From Vibrio aerogenes (GTDB lineage Bacteria > Pseudomonadota > Gammaproteobacteria > Enterobacterales > Vibrionaceae): a DNA stretch of 64,000 nt. Positions 43,285-50,769 of the stretch are shown piece by piece. Position numbers and translations under genes: made by a program. Within the stretch, counting starts at the first letter, position 1. Each line of letters begins with the position of its first letter. Under the pieces are notes generated by a model that searched no databases, was not told where the DNA came from, and saw nothing but the letters and a program-made list of their open reading frames with translations. The stretch lies in contig NZ_AP024862.1 in assembly GCF_024346755.1 (NCBI RefSeq), positions 124,001-188,000 on the forward strand. Reading direction: 5' to 3'.

Positions 43285-45108
43285 TTAGCTCTCCAGTCCC
43301 TGACTGAGTCCGGTTCCTGATATTTTCTGAATCAGCAGTGTGCCGCCCAGCGCGATGACCGCGATCATCAGGACGACGGCGTTTGCAGCCTGATCGTAGT
43401 TATAATCGATGAGCCGCAGCGAGTAGGTGGTCAGCACATCGGTGGCAGGAATTGCAAGAATAATGAACAGGCTGACGCCTTTGATGCCGGAGATAAACGG
43501 CAGCAAAATACTTGTGGTGAGTGGCCCGGCCTGAATCGGGGTGATGATGCGGGTAATGCGCGTCATCCACCCGGCACCGGCGATTCGGGCGGCTTCTTCG
43601 GGTTCTTTACCGAGCTGGGTCATGGCGGCGATACCAGAGCGGCTGGCAAAGGGCATTTTTTCTGCCATCAGCGCCAGAATCAGAATCGCAGGCGTGCCAT
43701 AAAGTGCCGGAATCGGCCCGGTTGGTGCAGCAAACAGGGAAAGATAAGCCGCAGCGAATGCAATCCCCGGCACCAGATAAGGCAGGAAGGTGATTTGTCG
43801 CAGCGTCTGGCCGACCAGCGGGAACGACGTGCGCATCACGGCATAGCCGACCAGCAGCCCCAACACACCGGCGCAGACGGATGCACTGCCGACAATCCAT
43901 AAGGTATTCCATGCGGCATGCCAGAATTCCGGTGTCAGCAGAATGCCGTTGTGCAGGGCAATGGTATCGAGGTTGTGTCCTACCCAGTAATCGAACGTAA
44001 AGTTATCGGCGGTAAAGCGGCCGGGCAGGATCATCACGGTGGAGAGGAACAGAGTCAGCAGCGGAATCGCAACACTGAAGAGCAGAAAAATGACCACAAA
44101 AGTGACCATCGGGCCCTGCAATTTGCCCAGCCGGTGCTGGTGTGCCGTCTGTCCTTTGCCGCCCACAGTGACAAAGCGGCGGGCTTCGCGCATCATCCGG
44201 GTGTCGATCAGCAGGGTGATCACGCCAATCAGCATAATTACGCCAGCCAGCACGGCGGCCACACCGGTCTGACGGGAGTCAATCGAACGGTAAAGCCCGG
44301 TGGCCAGCGTATCGTAATGCACCGGCAGGCCGAGAATGTACGGCACGGCAAATTCACCGATACAGTCAGCAAAAATCAGCAGCGCAGAAGAGAGGATCGC
44401 GGGACGGACCAAAGGCAAAATAATTTTGAACGCAATGGTCCGGCGCGATGCTTTGAGGATTCTTGCACACTCTTCCATCTGCCCGTCGAGGCGTTTGAGG
44501 GCGTTGCCGACAATCAAAATCACCAGTGGCACATAATGGATGGAGAGAATCACCACAATCGGGAAAAAGCCGTAGGCGATATGGTCCGGCACCTGAATGC
44601 CGAGCGCTTCAAACCAGCCGGGCTGACCGCCGATGGTGCGGTTTTTAAAGATAGTGTTCCACGCCAGCGCGAAAGTCCATGTCGGCAGCATAAAGGGGAT
44701 AATCAAAGCGGTGGCAAACCATTTCTTGCCTTTCAGATTGGTCCGGTTGACGAGCCACGCCAGTAACACACCCAGAGCGACTGAAATCAGCACGGTGGTG
44801 ACGGAGAGCAGCATGGTGTGCAGCAGGGGTTTCCAGAGCAGCAGCTCAGACATCCGGGAGGTCATGGCCCGTTTGATGTAATACCCGGTAAACGCGCCTT
44901 CCGCGCTATGCACCCGTGCGCTGTCACCGGCCTGAACGATGGCTGAGTCGGTCAGAATGGAGATCACCGGCGCCACGATTAAATAGGCAAACAGGACCAG
45001 TAAAAGGATACCAATCAGGTTCGCCGGTTCTTGTTTCGCAATAGCGATTTTGCGCCTGACCTGTTGCCACCATTGGGCTTTGGGGTAAGAGATGGTCGCT
45101 GTATTCAT
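43285..45108 (-). CDS. ABC importer permease, fused two-domain type
   Basis: A 607-residue protein with about 12 membrane helices and two BPD_transp_1 domains, each with an EAA-like loop (MEECARILKASRRTIAFKII at ~235 and EEAARIAGAGWMTRITRIIT at ~525). This duplicated layout is typical of FbpB/AfuB-type permeases. It is the first gene of the operon; the promoter region at 45110-45200 carries the palindrome shared with the orphan binding-protein gene. Confidence 0.92.
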   Translation of the reverse strand: MNTATISYPKAQWWQQVRRKIAIAKQEPANLIGILLLVLFAYLIVAPVISILTDSAIVQAGDSARVHSAEGAFTGYYIKRAMTSRMSELLLWKPLLHTMLLSVTTVLISVALGVLLAWLVNRTNLKGKKWFATALIIPFMLPTWTFALAWNTIFKNRTIGGQPGWFEALGIQVPDHIAYGFFPIVVILSIHYVPLVILIVGNALKRLDGQMEECARILKASRRTIAFKIILPLVRPAILSSALLIFADCIGEFAVPYILGLPVHYDTLATGLYRSIDSRQTGVAAVLAGVIMLIGVITLLIDTRMMREARRFVTVGGKGQTAHQHRLGKLQGPMVTFVVIFLLFSVAIPLLTLFLSTVMILPGRFTADNFTFDYWVGHNLDTIALHNGILLTPEFWHAAWNTLWIVGSASVCAGVLGLLVGYAVMRTSFPLVGQTLRQITFLPYLVPGIAFAAAYLSLFAAPTGPIPALYGTPAILILALMAEKMPFASRSGIAAMTQLGKEPEEAARIAGAGWMTRITRIITPIQAGPLTTSILLPFISGIKGVSLFIILAIPATDVLTTYSLRLIDYNYDQAANAVVLMIAVIALGGTLLIQKISGTGLSQGLES

Positions 45109-45158
45109 GCTTCATCAGGTTGGTTGGTGATTGAGTGTTGATTAAGCTAAGCATTTTG

Positions 45159-45195
45159 TGTGACAGTGGGATGACTGTTTTGCACGTATGTGCAA
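45159..45195 (-). promoter_or_regulatory. shared operator of the two binding-protein loci, site 2
   Basis: TGTGACAGT (45159-45167), 12 bases, then TTGCACGTATGTGCAA (45180-45195). Same two blocks as at 32728-32763. The palindrome is 71 bp upstream of the permease start. Confidence 0.65.
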
Positions 45196-45215
45196 TTGTC
45201 ATGAAAGTTTCATTT

Positions 45216-45470
45216 TTTGTTCCCACGCGGGAGCTTGTGCCCATGCTCCCGCGTGACGTTTGTCCGGAAGATTCTGGCTTTTGTGGGTTGTTTGGTGCGC
45301 TTATTAGTTTTGTTGATCCAAGTGGCGCATGGTGCACGCGCCCCAGATACTCTTTCCGGGATGAAAGCGTATCCAGAAAATCCTTTTGGTGGGAGCTGGC
45401 CGGAGCGGTTTTATTCGCCATCCATGGCTCAGAAAACCTGAAAAATCTTCCTGATTTTTCTCCTGATTTT
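45216..45470 (-). repeat. hairpin-rich repeat F2, copy 5
   Basis: Minus-orientation copy with second-class stem GATACTCTTTC...GAAAGCGTATC (45345-45372), GGTGCACGCGCC, AAAAATCTTCCTGATTTTT at the far end and GGTTTT...AAAACC between. A linker-like CCCACGCGGGAG/CTCCCGCGTG stretch precedes it. Confidence 0.75.
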
Positions 45471-45515
45471 GTGTGGTTTTTGATTGCTGTGCTACTTTTT
45501 TACTATGGGTGTTTC

Positions 45516-45800
45516 CTATCGTTCCCACGGTCCGCCGTGGGAATGCATACGGGACTTGAAGTTGCCTGCTGTGTAACGTTTGCCCGGAAGATTCTGGCTT
45601 TTGTGGAAGATTTGGTGCGCTTATTAGTTTTGTTGACCCAAGTGGCGCTTGGTGCACGCGCCCCAGATACTCTTTCCGGGATGAAAGAGTATCCAGAAAA
45701 TCCTTTTGGTGGGAGCTGGCCGGAGCGGTTTTGTAAGTGCATCCTGCACACAAAACCTGAAAAATCATCGTGATTTTTCTCCTGAATTTGGGGATTGCGT
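45516..45800 (-). repeat. hairpin-rich repeat F2, copy 6
   Basis: Direct neighbour of copy 5 in the same orientation. The stem GATACTCTTTC...GAAAGAGTATC is fully paired here. The second stem is GGTTTTGT..GTGCA..TGCAC..ACAAAACC (45728-45758), where copy 4 has GCGCA..TGCGC: a compensatory change. Linker hairpin TTCCCACGG...CCGTGGGAA at 45521-45542. Confidence 0.78.
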
Positions 45801-45815
45801 TCTTATGTTCCATGT

Positions 45816-46121
45816 AGGAAGAAAAGTAATAGAACTCCTATCCCCACCGAGGTACGGGGTTATCGCATGATAAACAGTTCAATTGTAATCTGAGTGGTTA
45901 AGAGCCATTTTTACTAATCTTGATTTCAATATATTGCATATTATGTGAGAGAGTGATCTAAAATTAATTTATTATTGAGTTTTTTGTTAGATATATTTTA
46001 AGTATTAATCCATTCTTTGATTGTGGGATTTGTTTGTTGAAATCTCAATTAATGTTGGAATAAGAGAATAGAACAGCTTTCAATAAATATAGGGTATAGT
46101 TGATTTAAAGTTGGAATTATA
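45816..46121. other. AT-rich intergenic stretch
   Basis: No gene or recognised repeat. It is clearly AT-rich compared with the operons to its left and presumably contains the promoter of the gene at 46122. Confidence 0.4.
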
Positions 46122-46523
46122 ATGGATGAAGATGATAAAAATAAAAGAAAACCTACATTAATCAATATTGGGAATGCAAAAATAAAAAACCTTCAAATTG
46201 AAGGGCTAACAATTTCTGGTGATATCGATGGTATAAAAGGTGATTCACCAGAAATTGGTAATGCAAAAATTTCCCGTATTACACACATCAAAGATGATAA
46301 TCTAAGTAGTCAACATAAAGCGCAGTTAATTCATTGTCTTAATGTTGCTATGAGCAAATCACCTGAATTAGTCAAAGATGTTGAGACTTTACAGAAATTT
46401 ATTACATCTGGAGAAGGGGAACAGCCTATTATTGAGATGGCTAAAACGGCTTTGGTTAAATTTGCAGTTAAAAGTAGAGATAATCTATTGAAGGATTTGA
46501 TAAATATTATTTTTGGAGAATGA
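46122..46523 (+). CDS. AT-rich unknown protein
   Basis: A 133-residue protein; family not recognised. The N-terminus has a near repeat, NIGNAKIKNLQIEGLTISGD then EIGNAKISRITHIKDD, suggesting a small beta-rich module, followed by a helical C-terminal half (LIHCLNVAMSKSPELVKDVE ... LLKDLINIIFGE). Low GC and its position in a repeat-bounded island suggest recent acquisition. No partner toxin or enzyme is evident. Confidence 0.55.
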   Translation: MDEDDKNKRKPTLINIGNAKIKNLQIEGLTISGDIDGIKGDSPEIGNAKISRITHIKDDNLSSQHKAQLIHCLNVAMSKSPELVKDVETLQKFITSGEGEQPIIEMAKTALVKFAVKSRDNLLKDLINIIFGE

Positions 46524-46728
46524 GGTATGTTATTTTATAGCTCGGGGGTTTCTTGTGGTTTTTATTATGATTAGTTGGGTTTGAGATGATTTTATATATT
46601 AATCTGTATGGTTGTTAGATGTAGGTAAACAATATCCTTATGAATTAATCATTGTCTGACTTTAAATTAAAATTTGTATTTAAGCTATTGTTTTTGAATT
46701 GGTTATACGGATTGTCATGGAGTGTCCT

Positions 46729-47019
46729 ATGCTTGAAAAAATAATCTCAGCAATTAATGATCGAAAAGAAATTAGCTTTAAGTATAGTGGATTATCTCGA
46801 GTTGCTCAACCTGCTGCTGTTGGTAAATCTTTATCTGGAAATATTATACTTCGTTGTTATCAAACTCAAGGTGACCACATTGAACCTGGGCATCAATGGA
46901 ATTTGTGTATTATAGATAAAATGCAAGAACTAAATATAACTAAAACTACCTTTATAGAAAATCCACCAGGCTATAAACCTGGTGATAGCCATATGTGTGA
47001 AATATTTGCTGAATTATGA
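46729..47019 (+). CDS. WYL-like domain small protein
   Basis: About 96 residues from the ATG at 46729 (GGAG six bases upstream). MLEKIISAINDRKEISFKYS and LSRVAQPAAVGKSLSGN then IILRCYQTQGDHIEPGHQW and NPPGYKPGDSHMCEIFAEL resemble the WYL ligand-binding fold found alone or at the end of regulators and defence-associated proteins. No HTH is attached. AT-rich. Confidence 0.6.
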   Translation: MLEKIISAINDRKEISFKYSGLSRVAQPAAVGKSLSGNIILRCYQTQGDHIEPGHQWNLCIIDKMQELNITKTTFIENPPGYKPGDSHMCEIFAEL

Positions 47020-47035
47020 GTCCTGAATATTAGTA

Positions 47036-47158
47036 CTGGGGCGAGTGCACAATACTTTGCTTGGAGCGAAAAAATAAATTAGCGCACTAGATCTGCTACT
47101 GAAGCCAGAATATTCAGAAAAGAATACCGGGATTAAAGCTTCTGTCCCTATAAGAAGT
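47036..47158 (+). repeat. decayed F2 repeat with tail
   Basis: CTGGGGCGAGTGCAC, GCGCACTAGATCTGC, CTGAAGCCAGAAT and GGGATTAAAGCTTCTGTCCC follow the order of the right half of F2 with many substitutions. It separates the WYL-like and DUF3892 genes. Confidence 0.65.
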
Positions 47159-47188
47159 TTTAGAGTAACCAATTAGAAGGTGATTGAC

Positions 47189-47476
47189 ATGGCCGATAAT
47201 ATTCAGATTCAATGTATAAATAAGACCAATCGAACCAGCCCTTTCGAACGAATATCTCATATCGGAGGAATTACCCCAAGTGGTGGAAGGTGGAAATTAA
47301 GCCTTGATGAAGCGATAAAAGGAATTGAAAGCGGAAAATGGCAGTTTTATGTAGATGTTAAAGGTCAGTTTGTTTGGGTTGTTATATCAAAAAGTGCAAG
47401 TGGTCAAAAATATCTCAAAACACAAAAGGATGGAGAACAACCAAATAACTTACTCAGTTTGCCAGAGTGCCCATAA
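47189..47476 (+). CDS. DUF3892 family protein
   Basis: 95 residues from the ATG at 47189 (AAGGTG upstream). IQCINKTNRTSPFERISHIG then GRWKLSLDEAIKGIESGKWQ, KYLKTQKDGEQPNNLLSLPE are the complete DUF3892 pattern. The function of the family is unknown; it is common in accessory regions. The P1 promoter of cassette C begins 35 bases after its stop. Confidence 0.8.
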   Translation: MADNIQIQCINKTNRTSPFERISHIGGITPSGGRWKLSLDEAIKGIESGKWQFYVDVKGQFVWVVISKSASGQKYLKTQKDGEQPNNLLSLPECP

Positions 47477-47546
47477 CGGATATTTTGCCTCTGTCCTCTC
47501 ATATACACCAATTGACACCCACCCCCACCAAGATTATCCTACTCGC

Positions 47547-47629
47547 TCACTGGCAAAATCCAGTGACGGGTTTAGGACCCCGGATTTAACCGTACGACAT
47601 ATAAATGTCAGCTTCGTGCTGACTTTTTT
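47547..47629 (+). ncRNA. predicted small RNA of cassette C
   Basis: Promoter TTGACA (47512-47517), 17 bp, TATCCT (47535-47540). Stem CACTGG-loop-CCAGTG, X1 AGGACC (47574-47579), Y1 CCGTACG (47590-47596), terminator GTCAGCTTCGTGCTGAC with T6 (47624-47629). The 5' stem itself covaries with copies A and B (CACCGG/CCGGTG). Confidence 0.68.
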
Positions 47630-47684
47630 ATGCAGCTTTTTACACCTGAATTTTATGATTTTGACTATTCTGTAAACGAAATCA

Positions 47685-47829
47685 TTCTAAATAACGGTGG
47701 GCTGGATGAGGCTGACTTCGGTCAGGCCGTTTCCGTACGGGCGGTTGTCCTAACCTTGTTCAGTTCACCACCCATTCTTAGGACCTCTGAGTGGTGAAGT
47801 TTCTTTGACCTATCCGTACGGAGGCACTT
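47685..47829 (+). promoter_or_regulatory. riboregulated leader of copy C
   Basis: UUCG hairpin CTGACTTCGGTCAG, Y' CCGTACGG (47733-47740), X' GTCCT (47747-47751), X2 AGGACC (47780-47785), Y2 CCGTACGG (47814-47821) running into GGAGG. All complements hold with letters unlike A, B or D. Likely -35 TTGACT at 47661-47666. Confidence 0.77.
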
Positions 47830-48027
47830 ATGCCTGCAACAATCGCTTACGATCCAAACCTTTCACAGAAAGCCCGCGAATATCTGATCCAGCTTGAAGA
47901 TCATCTCAATGAGATGAATCAGAAAAGCCCACAAGCACGTGAGGTGCTGCTTTACCTGAATAAGCTGCTCACCATTCATGCTTCAATCAGAGAAGTGACC
48001 ATGCTGGAAGTGGAAGTGCCGGAATAA
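47830..48027 (+). CDS. 65-residue repeated-cassette protein, copy C
   Basis: Identical in length and nearly in sequence to copies A, B and D (starts MPATIAYDPN; ends TMLEVEVPE). GGAGG lies just before the ATG and is inside Y2. Unknown function, soluble and helical. It is followed by the standard spacer and terminator. Confidence 0.75.
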   Translation: MPATIAYDPNLSQKAREYLIQLEDHLNEMNQKSPQAREVLLYLNKLLTIHASIREVTMLEVEVPE

Positions 48028-48054
48028 TATCGTTGTTCGAAACTAAGTTAACTC

Positions 48055-48078
48055 AGAGCCACGTTTGTGGCTCTTTTT
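48055..48078 (+). terminator. intrinsic terminator of cassette C
   Basis: AGAGCCAC-GTTT-GTGGCTCT with T5 (48055-48078). Confidence 0.85.
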
Positions 48079-48245
48079 GTTGGTGGATTACATCTCCTGA
48101 AACGCCATCTAACAGATAAGACTTAAACGTCCTTTTTGACATCCGTATGTGTTCCCACGCAGAGCATGGGAACAAGAATTCTTAGCCTCACCGAGCAAAA
48201 TAAAACCATGAAAAAAGGGCAATACCAGGATTAAAGCGTCTGTCC
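48079..48245 (+). repeat. linker and internally deleted F2 after cassette C
   Basis: CATCTCCTGAAACGCCATCT, the TTCCCACGCAGAGCATGGGAA hairpin and CACCGAGCAAAATAAAACC, then a jump from AAAAAAGGGCAA straight to the tail GGATTAAAGCGTCTGTCC. The F2 hairpins are deleted here. Same linker as at 5271-5395 and 50700-50730/52393-52480. Confidence 0.75.
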
Positions 48246-48340
48246 TCGTAAGCTCGTAGTTAAAAAATGATAACGCGCAGTCTCGTTTTTATGTGATGGC
48301 AGAATGCACAATATGATGTATATGCTATAGTTTTTAATGA

Positions 48341-48410
48341 GTTATGGTAAGTTGATTAAAAGTCAGGCAGACAGAAAAACGAAACTGTCTGTTATTAAGA
48401 ATGTTATGAG
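48341..48410 (+). repeat. element F4 copy 1, possible recombination site before integron cassette
   Basis: From GTTATGGTAAGTTG to AAGAATGTTATGAG, with an internal hairpin CAGACAG/CTGTCTG. It aligns along its whole length with 53947-54016. It ends at GTTATGAG, where the first attC-bearing cassette begins, so it could be an attI-like or secondary attachment site, or a shared promoter region. Confidence 0.5.
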
Positions 48411-48421
48411 TAAAGGATATT

Positions 48422-49066
48422 ATGTCGATTCATGGTCAAGAAAATGCACTTTTTGATGAGTGGAGAGGAAGCAGAAAAGGCTTCGTATCAGATGGCTTAG
48501 TTTCAGAATACGATTATTTAAATTCTGACATCAAAATCTGTATTGTATTAAAAGAAGTCAATGATCCTGATGGTGGCGGTTGGGATCTGAGAAAGTTTCT
48601 AGCTGATGGAGCAAGAACTCAAACATGGAACAATGTCGTTCGCTGGGTTACTGGTATCAGAAGCCCAGAACGTGAAATTCCTTGGAAGGAATTTGATGTA
48701 GTCAGCCAAGAAGATCGTAAGTATTCCCTCAAGTCTATATGTGCAATGAATTTGAAAAAATCACCCGGAACTCACACCGCAGACTACGCCTCACTCAATA
48801 AAGTGGCTTATGAAGACCGTAGCTATATTAAAAAACAGTATGCACTCTATGACCCTGACATCACAATATGTGGGGGAACTGGTGAACTGTTTAAAGATGT
48901 TGCTGGTTTTAACAACTCTGAATGGAAGAGAACCATTCGAGGTGTTTGGTGGTTCGAGAGAGCACCAATGAAATATGTAATTGCGTTTTGTCATCCTGAA
49001 GCAAGAGTAGATAATTCCTTGATTGTATATGGGTTAATTGATGCAATTCGTGAAATTTACTCATAA
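48422..49066 (+). CDS. integron cassette protein, unknown function
   Basis: A 214-residue cytoplasmic protein. Conserved-looking segments are IKICIVLKEVNDPDGGGWDL, TWNNVVRWVTGI, ITICGGTGELFKD and YVIAFCHPEARVDNSLIVYG. The late HPEAR segment recalls the uracil-DNA-glycosylase superfamily, but I cannot confirm it. The stop codon is inside the start of attC1, the normal compact layout of an integron cassette. No promoter of its own is obvious other than in the F4 element. Confidence 0.7.
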   Translation: MSIHGQENALFDEWRGSRKGFVSDGLVSEYDYLNSDIKICIVLKEVNDPDGGGWDLRKFLADGARTQTWNNVVRWVTGIRSPEREIPWKEFDVVSQEDRKYSLKSICAMNLKKSPGTHTADYASLNKVAYEDRSYIKKQYALYDPDITICGGTGELFKDVAGFNNSEWKRTIRGVWWFERAPMKYVIAFCHPEARVDNSLIVYGLIDAIREIYS

Positions 49067-49184
49067 CAAATTGCTCAAGCCGACTGCTAACGCGTGGCAT
49101 TTTCAATTTAAAAAAAGTTTAGTGATTACGTGGCTTTGCTTGGGTTCAGTGGTCGGTTAGCTGCACCTTAGCAAGGCGTTATAT
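49064..49184 (+). repeat. attC site 1 (VCR-like)
   Basis: Starts TAACAAATTGCTCAAG, contains CTGCTAACGCGTGGC and GTTTAGTGATTACGTGG, and ends CTTAGCAAGGCGTTATA. The GCGTGGC block and final GTTATA are the V. cholerae repeat hallmarks; the long imperfect palindrome (CCGACTGCTAACG against GGTTAG) supports attC. Confidence 0.88.
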
Positions 49185-49206
49185 TTCATTCAATATCGAG
49201 GGAACA

Positions 49207-49977
49207 ATGCAAGATAAAAGAGTCAAAGACGTATATAGCTCTTACTTTCAATTTAATAATGAGCGAACTCTTTCCACAGATCTAAAAAGTGAACTTTTTA
49301 AATCTGAGTTTGAAGGGTGTTCAGTTTTTATCGACAAAACGCGTAAGTATGACAACCAGATAATCATCCATGGTGTTAGTGATACAGGAGACTTAGAGAG
49401 CTATTTGAGTTTGTATAAACATGGCATTTCTCCTGAAATTTCTATCGAGCCACAGGCAATAACTAATGAGTTGAAGGTATGGCTATCAAGTCGCGAGTTT
49501 GTGCCAGCTTATGAGCATGAGTTTCTCGAACTAAAGGCGGTAAACTACGTAGCGCTCGAAGAAGTTCCTGATGAAGTCAGAGTTGAACGATGGACACACG
49601 ATAATGTCGATGCGTTTCTAGCCTTACTCAAAACGTCAGGTTTAGAGTGTTCGGATGAAATCTGGGATAAGAAGCGCTCATTTTATTGTACAGACACATT
49701 TCGCTGTTATGTCGCAAAAATAAATGGTGAACCCTGTGCTTGGGCAACGAGCTTTATCGAAAATGAATATGCAATATTAGCCAATGCGTATACACAAGAA
49801 GACTATCGCTCTAAAGGGTGTCAAACTGCTTTACTGCGGGCTCGAATTTCAGATGCAATGTCTTTAGGTGTACAGGTATTTTTAACTGATGTTATGCCAA
49901 ACAGTACCAGTAGCAAGAATTGCAAATCAGTTGGTTTCTGCAGTGTTGGTGTACGAAGTGTATGGTGTAAGGACTAG
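49207..49977 (+). CDS. GNAT acetyltransferase, integron cassette
   Basis: A 256-residue protein with an N-terminal extension and a C-terminal GNAT fold (residues ~120-255): WATSFIENEYAILANAYTQE then DYRSKGCQTALLRARISDA, the acetyl-CoA loop, and NSTSSKNCKSVGFCSVGVRS. The substrate is unknown. GAGGG precedes the ATG. It lies between attC1 and attC2, forming one complete cassette. Confidence 0.85.
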   Translation: MQDKRVKDVYSSYFQFNNERTLSTDLKSELFKSEFEGCSVFIDKTRKYDNQIIIHGVSDTGDLESYLSLYKHGISPEISIEPQAITNELKVWLSSREFVPAYEHEFLELKAVNYVALEEVPDEVRVERWTHDNVDAFLALLKTSGLECSDEIWDKKRSFYCTDTFRCYVAKINGEPCAWATSFIENEYAILANAYTQEDYRSKGCQTALLRARISDAMSLGVQVFLTDVMPNSTSSKNCKSVGFCSVGVRSVWCKD

Positions 49978-49980
49978 AAA

Positions 49981-50105
49981 TATAACAATCAATTCAACCG
50001 TGACTCGCAACGCGTGGCATTTTTGGTTTGCAGGTAGTTTAGGGTTTACGGAGCAATGCAGGGGCTTTTGCGTAGCGTTGCTCGCACAGTTAATTGGGCG
50101 TTATA
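49981..50105 (+). repeat. attC site 2 (VCR-like)
   Basis: Starts TATAACAATCAATTCAACCG, contains CGCAACGCGTGGCATTTTTG and AGTTTAGGGTTTACGG, ends TTAATTGGGCGTTATA. It follows the GNAT stop by three bases. The sequence beyond goes straight into the TTAAAGCGTCTGTCCCC tail of the repeat family. Confidence 0.88.
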
Positions 50106-50190
50106 TGCCCGCAGATTAAAGCGTCTGTCCCCATAAGCTATCTCATATACACCAATTGACACCCATCCCCACCAAGATTATTCTACCCGC

Positions 50191-50265
50191 TCACTGGCAA
50201 AATCCAGTGACGGGCTTAGGAACCCCGGCAAAGACATAGTACATGGATGCCACATTACACAGGCA
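50191..50265 (+). ncRNA. predicted small RNA of cassette D, terminator decayed
   Basis: Promoter TTGACA (50156-50161), 17 bp, TATTCT (50179-50184). Stem CACTGG/CCAGTG, X1 GGAACC (50219-50224), Y1 GACATAG (50233-50239). A GATGCC/GGCATC stem follows but without a T-run, so termination is doubtful in this copy. Confidence 0.5.
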
Positions 50266-50309
50266 TCACATGCGCTTAGCTGTATCCTGATTTTATATCA
50301 TTAAATTAT

Positions 50310-50446
50310 GGTGAGCTGGGCGGGGCTGACTTCGGTCGGGCCGTTTCCTATGTCACGGTAGTTCCTAACCCCGTTCAGTTCACCACCCGCAGCCTGGGAA
50401 CCTTCGGGTGGTGATTCAACTCTGAATCATGACATAGGAGGCACTT
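50310..50446 (+). promoter_or_regulatory. riboregulated leader of copy D
   Basis: Y' CCTATGTC (50347-50354), X' GTTCC (50361-50365), X2 GGAACC (50397-50402), Y2 GACATAGG (50431-50438) within AGGAGG. Y equals copy B's, X is unique. The hairpin CACCACCC..GGGTGGTG between X' and X2 is extended compared with the others. Confidence 0.72.
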
Positions 50447-50644
50447 ATGCCTGCAACAATCACCTACGATCCAAACCTTTCACAGAAAGCCCGCGAATAT
50501 CTGATCCAGCTTGAAGATCATCTCAATGAGATGAATCAGAAAAGCCCACAAGTACGTGAGGTGCTGCTTTACCTGAATAAGCTGCTCACCATTCATGCTT
50601 CAATCAGAGAAGTGACTATGCTGGAAGTGGAAGTGCCGGAATAA
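50447..50644 (+). CDS. 65-residue repeated-cassette protein, copy D
   Basis: Same protein as copies A-C with one internal change (SPQVREVLL for SPQAREVLL) and the C-terminus TMLEVEVPE. AGGAGG before the ATG. Unknown function. An IS element is inserted ~90 bp downstream, in the linker of this cassette. Confidence 0.75.
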   Translation: MPATITYDPNLSQKAREYLIQLEDHLNEMNQKSPQVREVLLYLNKLLTIHASIREVTMLEVEVPE

Positions 50645-50671
50645 CATTGTTGTTCGAAACTAAGTTAACTC

Positions 50672-50695
50672 AGAGCCACGTTTGTGGCTCTTTTT
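50672..50695 (+). terminator. intrinsic terminator of cassette D
   Basis: AGAGCCAC-GTTT-GTGGCTCT with T5. Confidence 0.85.
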
Positions 50696-50769
50696 GCGGG
50701 TGGGTTACATCTCCTGAAACGCCATCTAACCGGTGTTTTTCAAGATAGTTGTCATCATCTGCTTAATAT

